DNA from: Psychromonas algicola
GTDB lineage: Bacteria > Pseudomonadota > Gammaproteobacteria > Enterobacterales > Psychromonadaceae
Assembly (NCBI RefSeq): GCF_004378355.1
Contig: NZ_SNUB01000003.1
Location: 1-64,000, forward strand
Direction: 5' to 3'
Length of the DNA: 64,000 nucleotides
The notes beneath the pieces were generated by a model. That model was given only the letters and a program-made list of their open reading frames with translations, ran no database searches and was not told the origin of the DNA. The position numbers and the translations under genes are program-made. This document shows, one piece after another, positions 46,127-55,127 of this stretch. Each line of letters opens with the position of its first letter. Within the stretch, counting starts at the first letter, position 1.

Positions 46127-47323
46127 ATGATCATTAAACCAAAGATCCGTGGCTTTATTTGTACTACTACGCACCCAACTGGCTGTGAAAAAAACATTCA
46201 AGCACAAATTGCATACACAAAAAAACAAGGCAAAATTGAAAAAGGTCCTAAACGTGTATTAGTAATTGGTTCTTCTGCTGGTTACGGTATGTCTTCTCGT
46301 ATTGCTGCTGCATACGGAAGCGACGCATCTACAATCGGTGTGTTCTTTGAGAAACCAGCAACAGATAAAAAACCTGGTTCAGCTGGTTGGTACAACAGTG
46401 CTGCATTTGAAAAACAAGCTAAAGCAGATGGCCTATACGCTAAAAGTATTAATGGCGATGCATTCTCAAATGAAACTAAGCAATTGGTTATCGACACAAT
46501 TAAAGCAGACTTAGGTCAAATTGACGCGATTATCTATTCAGTTGCGGCGCCAGTGCGTAAATTACCTGATACAGGTGAAGTGATCCGTTCAAGCCTTAAA
46601 CCAATTGGTGAAACTTACACATCTACTGCAATCGATACTAATAAAGATTGTATTATCGATGCCTCTGTAGAGCCTGCAACAGAAGAAGAAATTGCAAACA
46701 CTGTTACCGTGATGGGTGGACAAGATTGGGAACTTTGGATAAATGCATTGGCAGACGCTGGCGTATTAGCTGAAGGTGTTAAAACGGTTGCTTACTCATA
46801 CATTGGTACTAAATTAACATGGCCTATCTACTGGGATGGCGCATTAGGCAAAGCAAAATTAGATTTAGATCGTGCTTCTGCTGCAATCCAAGCTCAATTA
46901 GCCTCTTTAGGTGGTGAAGCTTATGTTTCAGTTCAAAAGAGTGTAGTAACGCAAGCGAGTTCTGCAATTCCAGTGATGCCTTTATACCTTTCTATGGTAT
47001 TTAGAATCATGAAAGAAAAAGGCTTGCATGAAGGTTGTATGGAACAGATTCACCGTTTGTTCACTACACAATTATTTAAACAAGATGGTAGTGCGCCAAC
47101 CACTGACGAAGCTCGTCGTCTACGTCTTGATGATTGGGAACTTCGTGATGAAGTTCAACAAGCATGTACAGAACTATGGCCAAAAATCACAACAGAAAAC
47201 TTATTTGAATTAACAGATTACCAAGATTACAAAGATGAGTTTTTACAACTATTTGGGTTTGGTGTTGATGGCGTTGATTATGATGCTGAAGTTGATCCAT
47301 TAGTTGAATTTGATTGTTTATAA
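46127..47323 (+). CDS. fabV: Trans-2-enoyl-ACP/CoA reductase FabV
   Basis: A 398-residue NADH-dependent enoyl reductase for the last step of fatty acid elongation. It has the FabV N-terminus ([19 protein letters not shown]), a nucleotide loop [15 protein letters not shown], and the catalytic Y-x8-K ([11 protein letters not shown]) that separates FabV from FabI (Y-x6-K). FabV enzymes are known to be triclosan-tolerant; whether a FabI also exists cannot be seen here. Monocistronic, with its own terminator. Confidence 0.95.
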   Translation: MIIKPKIRGFICTTTHPTGCEKNIQAQIAYTKKQGKIEKGPKRVLVIGSSAGYGMSSRIAAAYGSDASTIGVFFEKPATDKKPGSAGWYNSAAFEKQAKADGLYAKSINGDAFSNETKQLVIDTIKADLGQIDAIIYSVAAPVRKLPDTGEVIRSSLKPIGETYTSTAIDTNKDCIIDASVEPATEEEIANTVTVMGGQDWELWINALADAGVLAEGVKTVAYSYIGTKLTWPIYWDGALGKAKLDLDRASAAIQAQLASLGGEAYVSVQKSVVTQASSAIPVMPLYLSMVFRIMKEKGLHEGCMEQIHRLFTTQLFKQDGSAPTTDEARRLRLDDWELRDEVQQACTELWPKITTENLFELTDYQDYKDEFLQLFGFGVDGVDYDAEVDPLVEFDCL

Positions 47324-47351
47324 TCAATAGATTACTAATGTTTTAAATATA

Positions 47352-47380
47352 AAATACCTGCTCTATGCAGGTATTTTTTT
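47352..47380 (+). terminator. Rho-independent terminator of fabV
   Basis: AAATACCTGC, loop TCTAT, GCAGGTATTT and a run of T: a 10-base-pair stem with U-tract, 28 bases after the fabV stop. Confidence 0.9.
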
Positions 47381-47458
47381 ATCTCATCGTAACGCACCGT
47401 ATTATAAATATTAGTTTTTTGTTGCAACTTAATACTAAATAACTAAAATTGCTGTCAT

Positions 47459-47535
47459 CGGTATGTAGCGCAGCTTGGTAGCGCACTGTCATGGGGTGTC
47501 AGGGGTCAGAGGTTCAAATCCTCTCATACCGACCA
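47459..47535 (+). tRNA. tRNA-Pro (anticodon GGG)
   Basis: A 77-base cloverleaf: acceptor CGGTATG paired with CATACCG, D-arm GCGC/GCGC, anticodon loop ATGGGGT with GGG, T-arm AGAGG-TTCAAAT-CCTCT, and an encoded CCA end. The T-T mismatch in the anticodon stem (CTGTC/GTCAG) also occurs in E. coli tRNA-Pro(GGG). It lies 36 bases upstream of kdsD. Confidence 0.97.
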
Positions 47536-47570
47536 ATGCTTTTTATTTTCCTCCATATAAAGGAAGTTTC

Positions 47571-48530
47571 ATGTCTCGTTTCTCATTGCCAGAATCACAA
47601 CTATTAAAAGAAGTTAAAAATGTTTTTGAAGTGCAAAGTGCTGCTATTACTGCACATAGCAAGCAAATAGGAGAAGACTACCTACAAGCTTTAGCATTGA
47701 TGAAAAATTGTAAAGGACGTGTGATTGTTTGTGGAATGGGTAAATCAGGGCATATTGGTAAAAAAATAGCGGCAACATTAGCTTCTGTAGGAACGCCATC
47801 ATTTTTTATGCATCCTGGTGAAGCGTTTCATGGTGACTTAGGCATGGTAACTGCGGGTGATGTTTTACTACTCATTTCATATAGTGGTGAAACCGATGAG
47901 CTATTAAAAATCATTCCTTCTATCCAACACTTTGGTAATAAAATCATATCGATCACTGGAGGTAAAACGTCTACCCTAGCGAAGCATTCTGATGTGGTAT
48001 TAGACGCAAGTATTGAAAAAGAAACGTGCCCTAATAATCTTGCTCCAAGTACTTCAACGACGTTAACCTTAGTGATTGGTGATGCATTAGCCAACACGCT
48101 AACATTAGAAAAAGACTTTAGCCCGATGGACTTTGCTCGTTTCCATCCAGGTGGTAGTTTAGGTAAGCGCCTACTTACTTTTGTGCGTGATGAAATGCGT
48201 AGTGAAAACCTACCCATTGTTGCTGCAGAAACGTCATTAACCGATGTATTAATGGTGATGACTGAAACAAGAACTGGTTTGGCAATTGTACTAGAAAATG
48301 ATGAATTAAAAGGGGTGATCACCGATGGTGATGTGCGTCGTTTCTTGATTTCTGGACAAAGTATTGTTGACAGCCAAGCTAAACAATTGATGAATACGAC
48401 ACCTTGTTTGATTTCTGCTGATGCTCGCTTAACAGAAGCGGAAGAGCTAATGCGTGAAAAGCACATCAAATGGTTAGTAGTCAGTAATGATAATAAAAAA
48501 GTGGATGGCATTATTGAATGGGTTAAATAA
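47571..48530 (+). CDS. kdsD: Arabinose-5-phosphate isomerase KdsD (KpsF/GutQ family)
   Basis: A 319-residue sugar isomerase making arabinose 5-phosphate for Kdo and lipopolysaccharide synthesis. It has an SIS domain (VCGMGKSGHIGKKIAATLAS, LLLISYSGETDEL, PTSS-like APSTSTT) and two C-terminal CBS repeats (about residues 200-319). Start at MSRFSLPE with AAGGAAG upstream; the longer frame back to 47475 reads through the tRNA gene and is an artefact. No other lipopolysaccharide genes adjoin it. Confidence 0.92.
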   Translation: MSRFSLPESQLLKEVKNVFEVQSAAITAHSKQIGEDYLQALALMKNCKGRVIVCGMGKSGHIGKKIAATLASVGTPSFFMHPGEAFHGDLGMVTAGDVLLLISYSGETDELLKIIPSIQHFGNKIISITGGKTSTLAKHSDVVLDASIEKETCPNNLAPSTSTTLTLVIGDALANTLTLEKDFSPMDFARFHPGGSLGKRLLTFVRDEMRSENLPIVAAETSLTDVLMVMTETRTGLAIVLENDELKGVITDGDVRRFLISGQSIVDSQAKQLMNTTPCLISADARLTEAEELMREKHIKWLVVSNDNKKVDGIIEWVK

Positions 48531-48562
48531 CCCTGTATTTTTATTGTTAGACTTAAAAAACC

Positions 48563-48589
48563 AAAAAGTCACCAGAGAGGTGACTTTTT
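48563..48589. terminator. Bidirectional terminator between kdsD and the DUF1145 gene
   Basis: AAAAAGTCACC, AGAGA, GGTGACTTTTT: an 11-base-pair stem with A- and T-runs on opposite sides, between convergent genes. Confidence 0.9.
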
Positions 48590-48626
48590 AATTTTATGGT
48601 TATTTATCGTTCTTAACTCATTTTTA

Positions 48627-48890
48627 TCAGGCTAAACGGCCTTTTAATTCCCACATTTTAAACACACCAAAGAAAAAAATAGAAATCGCCTCTTTTTTGG
48701 AGAGTTCTAACTTTTCTCCAAAAGCACCATAAACCACTAGTAGTTGGATAAGGTGCATAACAGCAACAAAAGCGAGTAAAAAATAAAATGCCATTGCCGC
48801 TTTACCAGGGAAAGGCATAAATAAATTAGCGATTAATAACCCCCAAATAATTAACATTAATCCTTTAGCAAAAGTAATGAAATAAGACAT
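48627..48890 (-). CDS. DUF1145 family membrane protein (YhhL-like)
   Basis: An 87-residue protein with two hydrophobic segments (about residues 5-25 and 32-55) and a charged C-terminus. The pattern NLFMPFPGKAAMAFYFLLAF and HLIQLLVVYGAFG is that of DUF1145/YhhL. E. coli yhhL sits directly downstream of rsmD, as this gene does (three bases apart), so the pair is probably an operon. Role unknown. Confidence 0.85.
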   Translation of the reverse strand: MSYFITFAKGLMLIIWGLLIANLFMPFPGKAAMAFYFLLAFVAVMHLIQLLVVYGAFGEKLELSKKEAISIFFFGVFKMWELKGRLA

Positions 48891-48893
48891 ATT

Positions 48894-49499
48894 TTATCCT
48901 TTACTGAATAATTGGTAACGAACTTGGCCTGAAGTTTTTTCTTTTAATAAAGACCAACCCTCTGGAAATTCAATCGTATTGAGCGTATTTTCGACTTCTA
49001 CATAAATAAGGCATTGATCTGCTAAGTGATCTTGAGATGCTAATTGATCAATACAAGGTTGCGCTAATCCTTGATTAAAAGGAGGATCAATAAAAACAAC
49101 ATCATATTTTATTGTCGCTGTTTGCATTAAATACTGTAATGAATCTGTTTGAATGATTTGTGCATTGTCTATTTTTAATGTGTTTAGGTTTGTTTGTAGC
49201 TGATTAGCAACCTGTTTATCTAATTCCAAAAAAGTACAATATTTTGCATAACGAGATAAAGCTTCAAAACCTAAGCTACCACTTCCACTAAAACAATCTA
49301 AACAATTCGCATCTCGAATATCGTGCATCAACCAGTTAAAAAGGGTTTCTTTGGTACGATCAGTTGTAGGTCGTAGACCTTGTTTATCCTTAACAGGCAA
49401 CTTTTTTCCTTTCCATTGGCCTGATATAAGTCGAATAAATCCATCTGTCATTGGTTTTCTGCTTTTTTCTTGAGTTGAAGCTCGATGATTTTTACGCAT
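48894..49499 (-). CDS. rsmD: 16S rRNA (guanine-966-N2)-methyltransferase RsmD
   Basis: A 201-residue methyltransferase of the 30S subunit. RLISGQWKGKKLPV and LRPTTDRTKETLFNWL mark the N-terminus of the family; motif I is CLDCFSGSGSLGFEAL and the catalytic motif is VFIDPPF. Size matches E. coli RsmD (198). Divergent from ftsY, the E. coli arrangement. Confidence 0.95.
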   Translation of the reverse strand: MRKNHRASTQEKSRKPMTDGFIRLISGQWKGKKLPVKDKQGLRPTTDRTKETLFNWLMHDIRDANCLDCFSGSGSLGFEALSRYAKYCTFLELDKQVANQLQTNLNTLKIDNAQIIQTDSLQYLMQTATIKYDVVFIDPPFNQGLAQPCIDQLASQDHLADQCLIYVEVENTLNTIEFPEGWSLLKEKTSGQVRYQLFSKG

Positions 49500-49595
49500 A
49501 TAATTTTTTAGTCCGGCAAGATAGTGTTAATATAGCAGTTCAATACCCTCGCTATTTTAGCAGGCTAATCAGGTTGTTAGTAAGGTTTTTAATTA

Positions 49596-50879
49596 ATGTC
49601 GAATAAGAAAGGAATGTTTTCGTGGTTTTCTAAGAAACCAGAGCAGGAAACAGAAGAGCAAATAGAAGCTAGAGCACAGGAATCATCAGATGTTGAAGAG
49701 GTTTCAGCTGTAGTTAATGAAGATCTTGAAAAAGCAAAACAACTTGCTGCATATAGAGAAGCTGAAAAATTAGCTGCACAGGCTGCTGCTGATTTAGCCG
49801 CTGAAGAGCAAGCAACTTCAATTAAAGCAGAGGAAATTGCTGTTGCAGAAGAAGCTGTCGAACAACAAACGGCTCAAGAAACTAACAATAATCAAGCAGT
49901 TTTAAGCTCAGAGCAAAAAGAAGCTGAGCAATTAGGTTTTTTTGCGCGTTTTGTGCAAAAGCTAAAAAGAACGCGTCTTAACTTTGGTAATGGATTATTT
50001 TCATTATTTAAAGGCAAAAAAATAGATGATGATTTATTCGAAGAATTAGAAGAACAGTTGATTATTGCTGATATTGGTGTTGAAACCACCACTCGTATTA
50101 TCGAAAACCTAGTGGAGCACGCCGATAGAGCGCAACTAAAAGACGCTGAAGTCCTATATGATTTATTGAAAAAAGACTTATCAAATATCTTACTTGAAGT
50201 TGAACAGCCTTTAGTAATTGATGAAACTAAAAAACCTTACGTTATTTTAATGGTAGGGGTGAACGGTGTGGGTAAAACGACCACTATCGGTAAGTTGGCT
50301 AAAAAATTCCAGAATGAAGGTAAATCAGTCATGTTAGCGGCGGGTGATACTTTCCGTGCAGCCGCTGTTGAGCAATTACAAGTTTGGGGAGAGCGCAATA
50401 ATATTCCTGTTATTGCACAACAAACCGGAGCGGATAGTGCTTCTGTATTATTTGATGCAATGGATGCCGCAACGGCTCGTGGTATTGATGTATTAATCGC
50501 CGATACAGCAGGGCGTTTGCAAAATAAAGATCATCTAATGGGCGAACTTGCAAAAGTTGTGCGTATTATGCGTAAAAAAGATGAAACCGCCCCTCATGAA
50601 ATTATGTTAACTATTGATGCTGGTACAGGTCAAAATGCAATTAGCCAAGTTAAATTATTCCACGAAGCGGTTGGTTTGACTGGTGTTACCTTTACTAAAT
50701 TAGACGGTACTGCAAAAGGTGGGATTATTTTCTCAATTGCAGATCAGTTTAAATTACCTATTCGTTATATTGGTGTCGGTGAAGGTATTGATGATTTACG
50801 TGAATTCAATGCTAACGAATTTACCGAAGCGCTGTTTTCTAAAGACAATGATGCTGACCAAGATGAGAGTAATCAATGA
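49596..50879 (+). CDS. ftsY: Signal recognition particle receptor FtsY
   Basis: A 427-residue SRP receptor GTPase that docks SRP-ribosome complexes at the membrane. It has an acidic, alanine- and glutamate-rich N-terminal A domain (about residues 12-105), an N domain helical bundle and the G domain with GVNGVGKTTT, DTFRAAAVEQL, IADTAGRLQN and TKLDGTAKGG. The stop overlaps ftsE by four bases, so ftsY-ftsE-ftsX are translated together as in E. coli. Confidence 0.97.
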   Translation: MSNKKGMFSWFSKKPEQETEEQIEARAQESSDVEEVSAVVNEDLEKAKQLAAYREAEKLAAQAAADLAAEEQATSIKAEEIAVAEEAVEQQTAQETNNNQAVLSSEQKEAEQLGFFARFVQKLKRTRLNFGNGLFSLFKGKKIDDDLFEELEEQLIIADIGVETTTRIIENLVEHADRAQLKDAEVLYDLLKKDLSNILLEVEQPLVIDETKKPYVILMVGVNGVGKTTTIGKLAKKFQNEGKSVMLAAGDTFRAAAVEQLQVWGERNNIPVIAQQTGADSASVLFDAMDAATARGIDVLIADTAGRLQNKDHLMGELAKVVRIMRKKDETAPHEIMLTIDAGTGQNAISQVKLFHEAVGLTGVTFTKLDGTAKGGIIFSIADQFKLPIRYIGVGEGIDDLREFNANEFTEALFSKDNDADQDESNQ

Positions 50880-51559
50880 TATTGTTTGAAGGAGTAAGTA
50901 AGGTCTATGCGGATAGTCAAACTGCTCTGAGTCAGGTTGATTTCCATTTAAAACAAAAAGAAATGGCCTTTTTAACTGGGCATTCAGGCTCAGGTAAAAG
51001 TACCTTATTAAAGCTTGTTAGTTTGATGGAGCGACCAACAACTGGCCGCATCATTTTAAATGGTAATGATATTAGCCATCTTAAAGGTAATGATATTCCT
51101 TATTTACGCCGTCATATCGGAATGATCTTCCAAGATCACCGACTATTAATGAATCGTACCGTTTTAGAAAATGTGGGGTTACCTTTATTAATAGAAGGTT
51201 ATAACCGTCATGAGATAAAAAAACGTAGTTTAGCTGCGCTTGATAAAGTAGGGCTAACAGGTAAAGGTAATAGTTTTCCGATTAACTTGTCTGGTGGTGA
51301 GCAGCAACGCGTTGGTATTGCCCGCGCTATTATTAATAAACCGCCTTTATTATTAGCCGATGAGCCAACGGGTAATTTGGATCCTAAACTCTCTGTTGAG
51401 ATTTTAAATTTGTTTGAGTCATTAAATCAATCGGGTATGTCTGTGTTAATTGCAACCCATGATCTAGGTTTGATTGCTAAAATGCGTTATCGCACTCTCA
51501 CTTTACGTGAAGGTGAAATGATTGATGATGGTTTGTTAGGAGGACGTAATGAGTACTAG
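50876..51559 (+). CDS. ftsE: Cell division ATP-binding protein FtsE
   Basis: A 227-residue ABC ATPase that with FtsX activates periplasmic murein hydrolases at the septum. Walker [10 protein letters not shown], signature LSGGEQQR and Walker [13 protein letters not shown] are intact, and [16 protein letters not shown] is typical of FtsE. It overlaps ftsY by four bases and ftsX by eleven. Confidence 0.96.
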   Translation: MILFEGVSKVYADSQTALSQVDFHLKQKEMAFLTGHSGSGKSTLLKLVSLMERPTTGRIILNGNDISHLKGNDIPYLRRHIGMIFQDHRLLMNRTVLENVGLPLLIEGYNRHEIKKRSLAALDKVGLTGKGNSFPINLSGGEQQRVGIARAIINKPPLLLADEPTGNLDPKLSVEILNLFESLNQSGMSVLIATHDLGLIAKMRYRTLTLREGEMIDDGLLGGRNEY

Positions 51560-52541
51560 TCCAAGAAAGCATAAAAAATCATCTGCAGTTTCACCACGTA
51601 TTAGCAAAGTCTCTTACTTTGGACGTATTAAAGCGTCTATTGTGCAACATGTTCAACAGCTTTCATCAAGTTTCTTTGAATTATGGAGGACGCCTGTTGC
51701 CACGTTGATGACCATTTTAGTATTAGGGATTGCTTTATCTTTGCCTACCGTTTTCCATGTAATGTATAAAAATATGGAACGCGTAACAGGACAATGGGAT
51801 AGTGCTTCAGAAGTCAGCCTTTTTCTAAAAAAAGGAATTTCAGAAGAACGTATACAGGTATTAATCAATAAACTAGGTTTATACGAAAATATTGAGACAG
51901 TGACTTATATTTCAAATCATCAAGCGCTACAGGAGTTTAAAGATATTTCTGGCTTCTCAAAAGCGTTAGATCATTTAGATGAAAATCCATTACCGGCAGT
52001 TTTAGTTGTTGCACCAGTTAAATCTGCGAGGAATGCTGCTGGTAGTAAGTTGCTCGTTGCAAAATTAGAGCGAGAACAAGATATTGACTTAGTAAGAGTC
52101 GATATTGAATGGATCGAAAAGTTACAAGCTATCTTTTATCTTGTCGTTGATATGGTAATAGGTATTGCTGCGTTGTTATTACTTTCAGTATTATTAATTG
52201 TAAGTAATACCATCCGCCTTAATATATTGAACCAGCGGGCTGAAATAGAAGTATTGAAATTAGTGGGAGCAACCAATCGCTTTATTCAATTACCTTATAT
52301 TTATATTGGTGCGTGGTATGGATTTTTAGGCGGTGTGATTGCTTGGTTTTTTTCTTTAATTTTAGTTTTCTGGTTACACGCAAGTGTACTCAGCTTAACA
52401 AGCATTTACCAAGTTGAATTTGAAATAATGTCACTTACTTTTAATGAATCTATTGTTTTAGTTATTACCGGCGCAGTACTAGGTTTTGTGGCTTCATTTA
52501 TTTCAGTAAAACAGTATCTTGTACAGATTGAACCAAAGTGA
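51549..52541 (+). CDS. ftsX: Cell division protein FtsX
   Basis: A 330-residue inner-membrane partner of FtsE with four spans: one near residues 45-70, a large periplasmic loop that binds EnvC-type activators, then three spans after about residue 195. FFELWRTPVATLMTILVLGIAL and EIEVLKLVGATNRFIQLPYI are family-typical. The first ~40 residues are basic and cytoplasmic (KHKKSSAVSPRISK). Confidence 0.95.
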   Translation: MSTSPRKHKKSSAVSPRISKVSYFGRIKASIVQHVQQLSSSFFELWRTPVATLMTILVLGIALSLPTVFHVMYKNMERVTGQWDSASEVSLFLKKGISEERIQVLINKLGLYENIETVTYISNHQALQEFKDISGFSKALDHLDENPLPAVLVVAPVKSARNAAGSKLLVAKLEREQDIDLVRVDIEWIEKLQAIFYLVVDMVIGIAALLLLSVLLIVSNTIRLNILNQRAEIEVLKLVGATNRFIQLPYIYIGAWYGFLGGVIAWFFSLILVFWLHASVLSLTSIYQVEFEIMSLTFNESIVLVITGAVLGFVASFISVKQYLVQIEPK

Positions 52542-52674
52542 TGAAAATATCTATTAAGAGGTAGTAAATAAAAGTGAAATGCAAGATTAGTTGCTTGATT
52601 TCTTACTCTTAGCATGTAATATGTGACTTGCCTCACGAATTATCCTGTGGCAAGTTTGATATTAGGTGTCTTAT

Positions 52675-52995
52675 ATGAAAAATGTTGATATTAAGTTGCT
52701 ACCCATTTCTTCTCCTATTTGCCAAGTATTAATTCAAGAACAAATTGCCCTTCAAGAAGACGCTTCACTCGATAATTCAATTAAAGATTGTAAAGAAATG
52801 TTGGTGATCCGTATTGATGGTAACCTCGTATGTTATGGAACTTTTGATCTATTCGATGGTCAGATTATGCGTATCAACAATTTACATTTTAGAGATATAT
52901 TAAAAAATCATACGGTAGCGCAGTACTGGTTATCTCGTTGTATTAAACGAAAGCTTGAAAAGAAATGTTATTTTAATTTTTTGATAGCCAGTTAA
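52675..52995 (+). CDS. Small GNAT-like protein, possibly PanM/PanZ-related
   Basis: A ~106-residue protein between ftsX and rpoH. The centre LVIRIDGNLVCYGTFDL followed by MRINNLHFRD and VAQYWLSRCIKR has the strand-strand-helix rhythm of a GNAT fold and can be aligned by eye with E. coli PanM (RVREVTRRRGVGQYLL region), which activates PanD cleavage. The glycine-rich acetyl-CoA loop is missing (DILKNHTVAQYW), so catalysis is doubtful. E. coli panM also lies close to rpoH. Start is the ATG at 52675; a GTG at 52666 is possible. The relationship is a hypothesis. Confidence 0.6.
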   Translation: MKNVDIKLLPISSPICQVLIQEQIALQEDASLDNSIKDCKEMLVIRIDGNLVCYGTFDLFDGQIMRINNLHFRDILKNHTVAQYWLSRCIKRKLEKKCYFNFLIAS

Positions 52996-53013
52996 CCTTA
53001 TTTTTTAGGTTAA
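52992..53013 (+). terminator. Weak terminator before rpoH
   Basis: TTAACCT and AGGTTAA form a 7-base-pair stem with a T-rich loop and a trailing TTATTTTATTT. It overlaps the stop codon of the small GNAT-like gene and would separate it from rpoH. Confidence 0.45.
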
Positions 53014-53104
53014 TTATTTTATTTCTTATTTGCTGTTGTATAATAAGCCAGTTTTCTTATAGAAAATTATCATTCTCAAACTTCAAAGTATTTAAAGGTG
53101 AAAC

Positions 53105-53953
53105 ATGAGTGAAACAATAAATTCAATGAGTCTAGTGCCTCAAGGAAGTATTGGTGCCTATGTTCAATCTGTAAACTCTTTTTCTAAGCTAACCGCTGAA
53201 GAAGAACAAGAGTTAGCAGAACGTCTATTTTATAATGGTGACTTAGAAGCTGCTAAAAAGCTGGTTATGTCACATCTGCGTTTTGTTGCTTATATTGCTA
53301 AGAGTTATGCAGGTTATGGATTAGCGCAAGCTGATTTAATTCAGGAAGGTAACGTCGGTTTAATGAAAGCAGTTAAACGCTTTGATCCAACCGTTGGCGT
53401 CCGTCTTGTTTCTTTTGCTGTACATTGGATTAAAGCTGAGATTCATGAATATGTAATTCGTAATTGGCGTGTTGTTAAAATAGCAACAACCAAAGCACAA
53501 CGTAAACTATTCTTTAACCTACGCAAATCTAAAAAGCGTTTAGGTTGGTTTAAAAAAGAAGAAGTTGAAGCGGTTGCGCAAGAATTAAATGTAAGTACTA
53601 AAGATGTACTTGAGATGGAGTCTCGCTTAAACGCGCAGGATCATTCATTTGATTTGAGTGTGAATGATGACGATGATAATAACTTTGCTCCAATGCATTT
53701 TCTTGAAGATAAAACGGCGAGTGTTGAAGCTCAAGTTGAACAAGAAAATACGGAATCTCACACTAAGAATAAATTGTACTCTGCTTTATCTACATTGGAT
53801 GAGCGTAGCCAAGATATTCTAAGTTCGCGTTGGTTAAGTGAGCCCAAAGCAACGTTACACGACTTAGCTGCTCGTTATGGTATTTCTGCTGAACGAGTTC
53901 GCCAACTAGAAGCTAACGCGCTTAAAAAATTAAAAACCAATATGGATTTTTAA
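53105..53953 (+). CDS. rpoH: RNA polymerase heat-shock sigma factor RpoH (sigma-32)
   Basis: A 282-residue sigma factor for heat-shock promoters. Region 2 has [36 protein letters not shown], and the RpoH box [15 protein letters not shown] between regions 2 and 3, which sets FtsH-dependent turnover, is intact. Region 4.2 is [20 protein letters not shown]. It lies downstream of ftsYEX as in E. coli. A TATAAT at 53039-53044 could serve its own promoter. Confidence 0.97.
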   Translation: MSETINSMSLVPQGSIGAYVQSVNSFSKLTAEEEQELAERLFYNGDLEAAKKLVMSHLRFVAYIAKSYAGYGLAQADLIQEGNVGLMKAVKRFDPTVGVRLVSFAVHWIKAEIHEYVIRNWRVVKIATTKAQRKLFFNLRKSKKRLGWFKKEEVEAVAQELNVSTKDVLEMESRLNAQDHSFDLSVNDDDDNNFAPMHFLEDKTASVEAQVEQENTESHTKNKLYSALSTLDERSQDILSSRWLSEPKATLHDLAARYGISAERVRQLEANALKKLKTNMDF

Positions 53954-53969
53954 TTTCTAATTAAATAAT

Positions 53970-53992
53970 GACAGGCTTCGGCCTGTCTTTTT
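53970..53992 (+). terminator. Rho-independent terminator of rpoH
   Basis: GACAGGC, TTCG tetraloop, GCCTGTC and five T, 16 bases after the rpoH stop. Confidence 0.93.
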
Positions 53993-54025
53993 GATCTACT
54001 CCCTCTTTGAACAACTCGGTATTTT

Positions 54026-54868
54026 ATGCTTACTATTGCGACACTTGGCCCTAAAGATACATTCTCAGATCTCGCTACTAAGCAGTACATCAAAGTAATA
54101 CAAGCTCAAAGTACTGAACAAACTACACAAATCCAGTATTATGCGACCTTGTCGCAGACTTTTGAAGCAATTGGCAAAGATTGTCAACTTGGTGTTTTGC
54201 CAATTGAAAATCTTTCTGAAGGTTATGTGCAAGTTGTCTTAGATAAGTTATTAGATACTCAGTTATCGGTTATCTCCGAATTACTTTTACCTATTCAATT
54301 TTCATTTGTAGGCTTTTGCGAAGAGTTATCTGAGCTGACCGATTTATATGTGCAGTTTGTTGCACATGGTCAATGTTCTGAGTTTATTAACAGCCTAGAA
54401 GGAGTGAAGATACATACTACACAAAGTAATATTGAGTCCTTAGTACTTGCTAAACAACAAGGTCATTCAGCAGGCGCTATTATTCCTCAACATGCACTTA
54501 CACAAGCGAGTGATGCAAAGCTCGTGGATAATGATGTTACTAATTACGCAAATAACCAAACGCGTTTTTTAGTACTATCTGAAAAGTCTCAAGATCGCAT
54601 TCAAGATAAACAATATAAAACAACGTTGGTGGTGAATAATAAACAAGATTGCCCTGGAGTGTTAGGTCATATCGTTAATGCTTTTGCTTTGCAAAAAGTA
54701 AATTTAACGTCGATTATGTCTCGTCCAACACGTTCTCAGATTGGTAACTATCATTTTTTTATCGATGTTGATGGACATCAAGAAGATACGCACATTGCAG
54801 CTGCGTTAGAGCAAATACAGCAACAATACGCGGTGACTGTGATTGGCTCTTATATTAAAGCGAATTAA
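54026..54868 (+). CDS. Prephenate dehydratase with ACT domain
   Basis: A 280-residue monofunctional prephenate dehydratase, converting prephenate to phenylpyruvate for phenylalanine. The N-terminal ATLGPKDTFSDLA, GVLPIENLSEGYV and catalytic TRF (NNQTRFLVLS) are present. The C-terminal ACT domain (CPGVLGHIVNAFALQKVNLTSIMSRPT) would mediate phenylalanine feedback, with MSRPT in place of the usual ESRP. The chorismate mutase domain found in E. coli PheA is absent, so mutase activity must come from another gene. ENLSEG departs from the common ENSxxG. Confidence 0.85.
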   Translation: MLTIATLGPKDTFSDLATKQYIKVIQAQSTEQTTQIQYYATLSQTFEAIGKDCQLGVLPIENLSEGYVQVVLDKLLDTQLSVISELLLPIQFSFVGFCEELSELTDLYVQFVAHGQCSEFINSLEGVKIHTTQSNIESLVLAKQQGHSAGAIIPQHALTQASDAKLVDNDVTNYANNQTRFLVLSEKSQDRIQDKQYKTTLVVNNKQDCPGVLGHIVNAFALQKVNLTSIMSRPTRSQIGNYHFFIDVDGHQEDTHIAAALEQIQQQYAVTVIGSYIKAN

Positions 54869-55127
54869 TTATTGTTAATCGCTAAATTAGCTAAAATCAT
54901 CAAAGTGGATTTTGGTTCACTCTATTTCATTTAAATTATCAACTTGCAACTCCTCTCTCATTATTCGTCTAAATAGTAATCAATCGCGATTAATTATTTT
55001 ACAATTATTCAAAAAGCCTATATGGTTTGAACGAGTGTTATTTTTAACAGGAAAGCGTTTTTTGTGTAACTATTATTTAACAAAATGCTTTTTTAAACAT
55101 CAATCTTTTAATAGTGAGAGCATGACT

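Noticed and set aside
47475-47570. N-terminal extension of kdsD
   Set aside because: It translates the 3' half of the tRNA-Pro gene; the ATG at 47571 has a ribosome-binding site and gives the family-like start.
47828-48511. Minus-strand ORF of 227 codons
   Set aside because: Antisense to kdsD, serine-rich and featureless; the SIS and CBS motifs are on the plus strand.
54912-55121. N-terminal extension of the dienelactone hydrolase
   Set aside because: It would bury the Tat signal over 100 residues inside and has no family resemblance.
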